DNA of 64,000 nt, taken from the NCBI GenBank assembly GCA_011390335.1, contig JAABSO010000017.1:20242-84241 (forward strand), read 5' to 3'. The notes below the pieces were generated by a model. It made no database searches and was not told the origin of the DNA. It saw only the letters and a program-made list of their open reading frames with translations. Below, in pieces: positions 58,831-64,000 of this stretch (the first letter of the stretch is position 1; each line of letters begins with the position of its first letter). The translations under genes were made by a program, and so were the position numbers. The stretch comes from Desulfotignum sp. (GTDB lineage: Bacteria > Desulfobacterota > Desulfobacteria > Desulfobacterales > Desulfobacteraceae).

Positions 58831-60666
58831 CTAGGACAGGTCCGCATTCACCCGGTCCAGCAGCTTTCTGGCAAGATCTGTTGTAATGCCCGGCACTGTT
58901 GCAATCTCTTCCACAGAGGCGTTTTTCAGATTTTCCACCCCTTTGAAACGGGTGAGGAGCAGTTTTTTCTTTTTGGGCCCGATGCCGGAAACCGTATCAA
59001 AAACAGAGAGGCTGCCCCGTTTTTCACGCCGCCTGCGCTGGAAGGTGACAGCAAACCTGTGGGCCTCGTCCCGCACCTGCTGGAGCAGAAACAGCGCTTT
59101 TTTGGCAGATGCGGTGTTCACGGGGTTGGCCCGGCCGGGAATATAGATCTTGTCCAGGTCTTCGCCTTTTGTTTCATCTTTTTTGGCCAGGCCGGCCACT
59201 GTAAATCTGCCCTGGAGTCCCAGTTCCCTGAGAACTGACATGGCCATGCCCAGCTGCCCTTTTCCGCCGTCCACCACCAGCAGATCCGGCCGGGGCATCT
59301 CCTTCTCCGGTTTTGAAAACCGGCGTGTCAACACCTGGGTCATGCAGGCATAGTCATCAGGCTGGTCAATATCCTGGATGATATATCTGCGGTAGGCATT
59401 TTTTTCCGGCCGCCCATTGGTGAACACCGCCATGGATGATACCGGGTCCTTTCCTGCCAGGCTGGAATTGTCAAAACATTCGATACGCTCGGGCAGCCGG
59501 TCCATCTGAAAAAGGGACTGGAGCATGGCCAGGGCAGACCGGGCAGCCTCTTCTTTGGCCAGCAGCTTTTCCAGTTCCCGGCCGGCATTGACACAGGCCA
59601 TCTCCACCAGCCGGCGTTTTTCCCCCCGCACCGGCACATGCACCGTCACTTTTTTCTCTTTTTTCTCCCGCAGCACAGATGCCAGGTCGTTCAGGTTTTC
59701 AACCTCCCGGTCCACCAGCACCTCATCCGGCAAAAACCGTGTTTTGCCATAATACTGCCACAAAAAAGCCCGCAGGATTTCATCGTTTTCCCTGAACCCG
59801 GGATCCAGGGGATAATGCACCGTATCCACCAGCCGGCCGGACCGGACAAGCATCACCGTGACAACAGCCATCCCTTCTCTGGCGCCTAAGCCCATCACAT
59901 CCCGGTCCTTCAGGTCAGTGCACACCACCACCTGCTTTTCCATGATATTGGTTATGGCAAACATGGCATCCCTTTTCTGGGCCGCTTTTTCAAATTCCCG
60001 GGAGTCGGCATGGGCCTGCATCTCAATTTTTAACTTCTGCATCACCTGGCCGGGCCTGCCCTTTAAAAACAAGACCGCATCTTTGACCTGATGCATGTAG
60101 GCTGTCTCATCCACCTTTTGGCAGCAGGGCCCCGTACATTCCTTGATCTGATAATTGAGGCAGGGCCGGGACCGGTTTTTGAACTGGGTATCCTTACATT
60201 TTCTGAGCTTGAAAATTTTCTGGATATGCCGCAGGGTCCGGGTCACACTGCCGGAAGAGGAATAGGGACCAAAATACAGGGCATGGTCATTATTTATTTT
60301 GCGCACCCGCTGGATGGCGGGAAAGGGTGCATTTATGTCAATGCGCAGCAGCGGATAGTTTTTGCCGTCCTTGAGCAGCACATTATACCTGGGCCGGTGT
60401 TCCTTTATCAGGTTGGATTCCAGGATAAAGGCCTCATGGTCCGATGCAGTGATGATCAGGTCAAAGTCCCTGACCATGGCAAGCAGGGCCGTGGTTTTGC
60501 CATCAGAGTGATTTTGTTTGGCAAAATAGGATCCCAGCCGTTTTTTCAGGTCTTTTGCCTTTCCCACATAAATAATCTTTGCTTTGGCATCCTTCATCAG
60601 GTAGACACCCGGACTGTGGGGGGCCTGGAGATATTTTTCCGCAAGTGCGGTGTCCAGTCCGGTCAA
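58831..60666 (-). CDS. uvrC: Excinuclease ABC subunit C
   Basis: This 611-residue protein has the N-terminal GIY-YIG nuclease ([27 protein letters not shown]), a UvrB-binding coiled region near 205-240, the RNase-H-like endonuclease domain ([46 protein letters not shown]) and a terminal helix-hairpin-helix pair. It makes both cuts in nucleotide excision repair. The start overlaps uvrB by four bases (ATGA). Confidence 0.97.
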   Translation of the reverse strand: MTGLDTALAEKYLQAPHSPGVYLMKDAKAKIIYVGKAKDLKKRLGSYFAKQNHSDGKTTALLAMVRDFDLIITASDHEAFILESNLIKEHRPRYNVLLKDGKNYPLLRIDINAPFPAIQRVRKINNDHALYFGPYSSSGSVTRTLRHIQKIFKLRKCKDTQFKNRSRPCLNYQIKECTGPCCQKVDETAYMHQVKDAVLFLKGRPGQVMQKLKIEMQAHADSREFEKAAQKRDAMFAITNIMEKQVVVCTDLKDRDVMGLGAREGMAVVTVMLVRSGRLVDTVHYPLDPGFRENDEILRAFLWQYYGKTRFLPDEVLVDREVENLNDLASVLREKKEKKVTVHVPVRGEKRRLVEMACVNAGRELEKLLAKEEAARSALAMLQSLFQMDRLPERIECFDNSSLAGKDPVSSMAVFTNGRPEKNAYRRYIIQDIDQPDDYACMTQVLTRRFSKPEKEMPRPDLLVVDGGKGQLGMAMSVLRELGLQGRFTVAGLAKKDETKGEDLDKIYIPGRANPVNTASAKKALFLLQQVRDEAHRFAVTFQRRRREKRGSLSVFDTVSGIGPKKKKLLLTRFKGVENLKNASVEEIATVPGITTDLARKLLDRVNADLS

Positions 60667-62657
60667 AACGGCACCATTTCCGTCAACTGCCTGATTTTAT
60701 CCCGGTACCGGGCTGCCTGTTCAAACTCCAGTTTTTCCGCCGCCTTTTTCATCTTGAATTCCAGATCCCGGATAAGGTCCTCCAGATTGAGTTCCTCTGC
60801 ATCATAGGCCTTTATCTCTTCATTCACCGAGGCGGCTTCTTGTGCCGCATCTGTGCCTTGTCTTGGATATGTAAACACATTAAGCTGTTTTTGAATGGTG
60901 GCAGGAACAATGTTATGGGCATCGTTATAGGCTTTCTGGATCCTGCGGCGGCGGTTGGTTTCATCCATGGCCTTTTTCATGGACCGGGTCTCTTTTTCCG
61001 CATACATAATCACCCGGCCGAATACATTTCTGGCTGCCCTGCCGAAAATCTGGACAAAGGACCGGAATGACCGCAAAAACCCCTCCTTGTCCGCATCCAG
61101 AATGGCAACCAGAGACACTTCCGGAATATCCAGTCCTTCTCTGAGCAGGTTGATGCCGATGAGCACGTCAAACAAACCCTGGCGCAGGTCCTGGATAATT
61201 TCAATGCGCTCCATGGTGCCAATATCAGAATGCAGGTATTTCACCCGGACCCCGAGATCTGCATAGTAGTCGGTCAAATCTTCGGCCATGCGCTTGGTCA
61301 GGGTGGTCACCAGGACCCGTTCATCCGCCTCCACCCGTTTAACGATCTCCTGGTACAGATCATCCACCTGTGTTTTGGCATCCCTGACCTGGATCGGTGG
61401 ATCCAGCAGCCCGGTGGGCCGGACAATCTGTTCTGCCACCCGGATGCCCGCCTTTTCCAGTTCATAATCCGCCGGGGTGGCAGATACATAGATTATCCGG
61501 GATGTCCTGGCTGAAAACTCCGCAAATTTCAGGGGCCGGTTGTCCACGGCCGAGGGCAGCCGGAACCCGTATTCCACCAGGGTCAGTTTTCTGGACCTGT
61601 CCGCCTTGTACATGGCCCCCAGCTGGGATACGGAAATGTGGCTTTCATCAAAAAACAACAGAAAATCATCCGGCATGTAATCCAGCAGCGTAGGGGGCGG
61701 CTCCCCCGGGGCCCTGCCGGTGAGATGCCGGGAATAATTTTCTATGCCGTTGCAGTATCCGATCTCATTAAGCATCTCTATATCGTAATGGGTCCGCTCT
61801 TCCAGGCGCTGGGCCTCCACCAGCCGGTTCTCCGACCGCAGCACTTCCAGCCGCTCTTTGAGTTCCGCAAGAATCCCTTCCACCGCTTTTTTCCGGGTCT
61901 GGCGCTTGGTCACATAGTGGGATGCCGGATAAATGGCTGTCTGCTCAAAGGTATGGAGCACCTCTCCTTTCAGGGGGTCGATCTCACAGATCTCTTCAAT
62001 AGTGTCTCCGAAAAAATCTATGCGCACTGCCTTATCCTCTTCATAGGCAGGAAATACTTCCACCCGGTCACCCCTGACCCGGAACACCCCTCTGTGAAAA
62101 TCGGTGTCATTTCTGGTATACTGGATTTCCACCAGCTTCTGGATCACCTTTTCCCGGGAGATTTCCATGTCCCTGGCCAGGGTGATGCGCAGATCCAGGT
62201 AATCTTCCGGGGCACCCAGACCGTAGATGCAGGACACCGACGCCACCACAATGACATCCGGCCGGGCCAGCACCGACCGGGTGGCGGAATGGCGCATCTT
62301 GTCGATGATATCATTGATGGAGGAGTCCTTCTGAATATAGGTGTCACTGGACGGCACATATGCCTCGGGCTGGTAATAGTCATAATAGGAGACAAAATAT
62401 TCCACGCAGTTTTCCGGAAACAGCGCTTTGAACTCATTGTACAGCTGGGCTGCCAGGGTTTTATTGGGGGCAATGATCAGGCTGGGTTTTTCCACTTGGG
62501 CAATAATATTGGCCATGGTAAATGTCTTGCCTGATCCGGTGACCCCCAAAAGCACCTGGTGGGGTTCGTTGTCCATCACCCCCCGGGCCAGGTAGTCGAT
62601 GGCTTTGGGCTGGTCCCCTGTGGGGGAAAATACGGATTGCAGATGAAACAGTCCCAT
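60663..62657 (-). CDS. uvrB: Excinuclease ABC subunit B
   Basis: This 664-residue protein has Walker A in [15 protein letters not shown], the beta-hairpin region [22 protein letters not shown], helicase motif [10 protein letters not shown], the C-terminal helicase block [25 protein letters not shown] and the UvrC-binding tail ([26 protein letters not shown]). It is complete and coupled to uvrC; the permease gene ends three bases before its ATG. Confidence 0.97.
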   Translation of the reverse strand: MGLFHLQSVFSPTGDQPKAIDYLARGVMDNEPHQVLLGVTGSGKTFTMANIIAQVEKPSLIIAPNKTLAAQLYNEFKALFPENCVEYFVSYYDYYQPEAYVPSSDTYIQKDSSINDIIDKMRHSATRSVLARPDVIVVASVSCIYGLGAPEDYLDLRITLARDMEISREKVIQKLVEIQYTRNDTDFHRGVFRVRGDRVEVFPAYEEDKAVRIDFFGDTIEEICEIDPLKGEVLHTFEQTAIYPASHYVTKRQTRKKAVEGILAELKERLEVLRSENRLVEAQRLEERTHYDIEMLNEIGYCNGIENYSRHLTGRAPGEPPPTLLDYMPDDFLLFFDESHISVSQLGAMYKADRSRKLTLVEYGFRLPSAVDNRPLKFAEFSARTSRIIYVSATPADYELEKAGIRVAEQIVRPTGLLDPPIQVRDAKTQVDDLYQEIVKRVEADERVLVTTLTKRMAEDLTDYYADLGVRVKYLHSDIGTMERIEIIQDLRQGLFDVLIGINLLREGLDIPEVSLVAILDADKEGFLRSFRSFVQIFGRAARNVFGRVIMYAEKETRSMKKAMDETNRRRRIQKAYNDAHNIVPATIQKQLNVFTYPRQGTDAAQEAASVNEEIKAYDAEELNLEDLIRDLEFKMKKAAEKLEFEQAARYRDKIRQLTEMVPF

Positions 62658-62660
62658 GGG

Positions 62661-63740
62661 TCAAATTTCCTTACGGTATGCGGCATCCGCGTCATCCGGG
62701 TGCTTGGGCCAGGCATTGAGAACCCCCTGGAAAAGAATGGCCAGGGGAATGGCAAAAAACACGCCCCAGAATCCCCAGACACCGCCGAAAAAAAGCACCG
62801 CCACAATGATGGCAATGGGATGCAGGTTCACCACCTCTGAAAACAGAATCGGCACCAGCACATTGCCGTCCAGGACCTGGATGATCAGATACGCGGAAAT
62901 GATCCATGCCAGATCCCCGGTCCAGCCGAACTGAAAATAGGCCACCAGGGCCACCGGAAAGGTCATGACAGCCGCCCCGATATAGGGCACCAGCACGGAA
63001 ACCCCCACCAGGAAGGCCAGCAGCAAGGAAAAGTTGAGTCCCATGAGCATGAATGTCAGGTAGGAGGCGCCCCAGATCATCAGAATTTCCCAGAACTTGC
63101 CCCGTATGAAATTGCCCAGCTGCACATCCACCCCCTGCCAGACGCGGCTGGCAAGGCCCCGCTCTTTAGGCAGATGATGCCTGATCCATCCGGTGATCAA
63201 CTTCTTGTCCTTCAAAAAAAAGAACACCAGCAGCGGCACCAGCACGATATACACCACCAGGGTGATGATGCCGACTACCGAGGACAGGGTCTGGCGCAGC
63301 ATCTTGTCTGTAAAGCTGCCCGCCTCCCGCCGGATCTGGTTGAGCACGTTTTCAATTTCCACTTCACTGAAAAAGGTGGGGTATTTCTCAGGGAGGGACA
63401 GAATCAGGGTCTGGGACGCACTGAGCATGTCCGGCACCTCCTGGAGCAGCTGGGTGGCCTGCCTGGTGAGCACCGGCAGCAGCCAGAACAGCAATGCCAG
63501 CAGCACCAGAAAAAATATGACAAACACCGTGCCCACTGCCAGCATCCGGGGTGCCCCGAAGCGTTGGAGGGATTGTGTGACCCCTTCCAGCAGATACGCG
63601 ATGATCAAGCTGGCAATGACCGGCACCAGGTGGCGGCCTGCAAACAGAAAGGTGGCAATGCCTGTCACCAGAAATACCGCCAGAATGACCACCTGGGGGT
63701 CTGAAAAATACCGTCTGAACCAATCTTTGATTACGCTCAT
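62661..63740 (-). CDS. AI-2E family transporter (PerM/YdiK-like permease)
   Basis: This 359-residue protein has about eight hydrophobic segments in the AI-2E/PerM arrangement. An N-terminal pair (VVILAVFLVTGIATFLFAGRHLVPVIASLIIAYLLEG) comes first, then a long soluble loop (~110-160), then LIIQVLDGNVLVPILFSEVVNLHP and FFGGVWGFWGVFFAIPLAI at the end. Members export small molecules or ions; the substrate is not predictable. It leads the uvrB-uvrC transcript. Confidence 0.88.
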   Translation of the reverse strand: MSVIKDWFRRYFSDPQVVILAVFLVTGIATFLFAGRHLVPVIASLIIAYLLEGVTQSLQRFGAPRMLAVGTVFVIFFLVLLALLFWLLPVLTRQATQLLQEVPDMLSASQTLILSLPEKYPTFFSEVEIENVLNQIRREAGSFTDKMLRQTLSSVVGIITLVVYIVLVPLLVFFFLKDKKLITGWIRHHLPKERGLASRVWQGVDVQLGNFIRGKFWEILMIWGASYLTFMLMGLNFSLLLAFLVGVSVLVPYIGAAVMTFPVALVAYFQFGWTGDLAWIISAYLIIQVLDGNVLVPILFSEVVNLHPIAIIVAVLFFGGVWGFWGVFFAIPLAILFQGVLNAWPKHPDDADAAYRKEI

Positions 63741-63830
63741 AAATTGCCCCGATTATTCAAAATCAATCCTGGCAGTATACCCTGTTTTCAAGAATTTTTC
63801 CAGAATTTTCCTGCGGGGAATGGACCCGTG

Positions 63831-63957
63831 GGAGGCGGTGCCTGTTGTTCTCACCTGTTTGCCCCGGCTGACAGGGAGTACGGCATGCCCTGCTGAACGT
63901 CAAAAACTGCGGGCAGGTATGTCCTCAAACAGATAATATGAGAAGGCTGATCCCTCC
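63831..63957. ncRNA. candidate structured RNA upstream of the permease gene (strand uncertain)
   Basis: The 260 bases at the window end contain no convincing gene. Nested complementary blocks suggest a long rod: GGAGG (63831-63835) with CCTCC (63953-63957), TTCTC (63848-63852) with GAGAA (63940-63944), and CTGTTTG (63855-63861) with CAAACAG (63926-63932). A further CAGGG/CCCTG hairpin lies inside. Size and shape recall 6S-type RNAs, but I could not match conserved positions. It may instead be the leader of the permease message on the minus strand. Confidence 0.3.
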
Positions 63958-64000
63958 GACGAGCTGTGATATAATCACGCTCAATTATTAACGCAGTCAC

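Noticed and set aside
1..64000. CRISPR arrays, tRNA or rRNA genes, intact insertion sequences, prophage
   Set aside because: No regularly spaced direct repeats, no tRNA-type T-loops in context, no rRNA blocks, no transposase or integrase frames were recognised on either strand.

Overview
The window reads as the chromosome of a mesophilic, strictly anaerobic, probably sulfate-reducing Desulfobacterota (Desulfobacteraceae-like; this is inferred from gene content, not from a search). Pointers are a desulforedoxin gene, a one-cluster ferredoxin of the Desulfovibrio gigas type, a hybrid-cluster protein, a tungsten aldehyde:ferredoxin oxidoreductase and a tungstate-binding protein. A membrane FeS ETF:quinone-type oxidoreductase lies beside EtfBA, there are RACo-like corrinoid activators and a lactate oxidation cluster, and many proteins are rich in FeS motifs. 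I saw no tRNA, rRNA, CRISPR array, prophage or intact insertion sequence.

Layout. 1-2.8 kb: the end of an ATP-grasp ligase overlapping an unusual GNAT-deacetylase-GNAT fusion. 3-5.6 kb: a GIY-YIG protein, a umuD/umuC deletion remnant and a Tat-exported hybrid cluster protein behind an FNR-type box. 5.6-15.8 kb: a sigma-54 regulon. A TRAP transporter plus CoA-transferase operon and a divergent aminotransferase-AOR unit leave from two near-consensus -24/-12 promoters that flank a palindrome array, and a PAS/PAS/AAA+ sigma-54 activator sits nearby. 16-25.2 kb: a MerR-controlled acyl-CoA ligase/acyl-CoA dehydrogenase/class II photolyase operon, a ferredoxin, a KhtTU-like cation antiporter, a PIN toxin-antitoxin pair and a thiolase. 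25.4-31.6 kb: formiminotransferase-cyclodeaminase, a HigBA pair with a gutted toxin, and two RACo-like proteins. 31.8-37.2 kb: a lactate module (FAD D-lactate dehydrogenase, an HdrC/ferredoxin/MvhD-like FeS fusion, LarA, a disulfide-oxidoreductase homologue). 37.2-42 kb: desulforedoxin, a chemoreceptor, a graveyard of two dehydrogenase fragments, a secreted nickel superoxide dismutase and an orphan TupA. 42.4-48.6 kb: EtfBA with a membrane FeS oxidoreductase, a TetR regulator and a class II aldolase-like protein linked by a repeated palindrome. 48.6-64 kb: a FlgM mini-cluster with sigma-28 and sigma-54 promoters, then housekeeping genes (mazG, cvpA, phoH, pgpH, ybeY, pdxJ, a five-domain S1 protein, uvrCB, an AI-2E family permease) and a possible structured RNA.

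How the parts may work together (inference). The sigma-54 regulon could import an organic or omega-amino acid, transaminate it to a semialdehyde, oxidise that with the tungsten AOR (tungstate supplied through TupA) and activate the acid with the CoA-transferase. The acyl-CoA dehydrogenase, thiolase and EtfBA/membrane oxidoreductase would carry beta-oxidation electrons to the quinone pool. Hcp, NiSOD and desulforedoxin suggest repeated exposure to NO and oxygen. Several loci (umuDC, higB, two dehydrogenases, possibly a thiolase) show ongoing gene decay by internal deletion.
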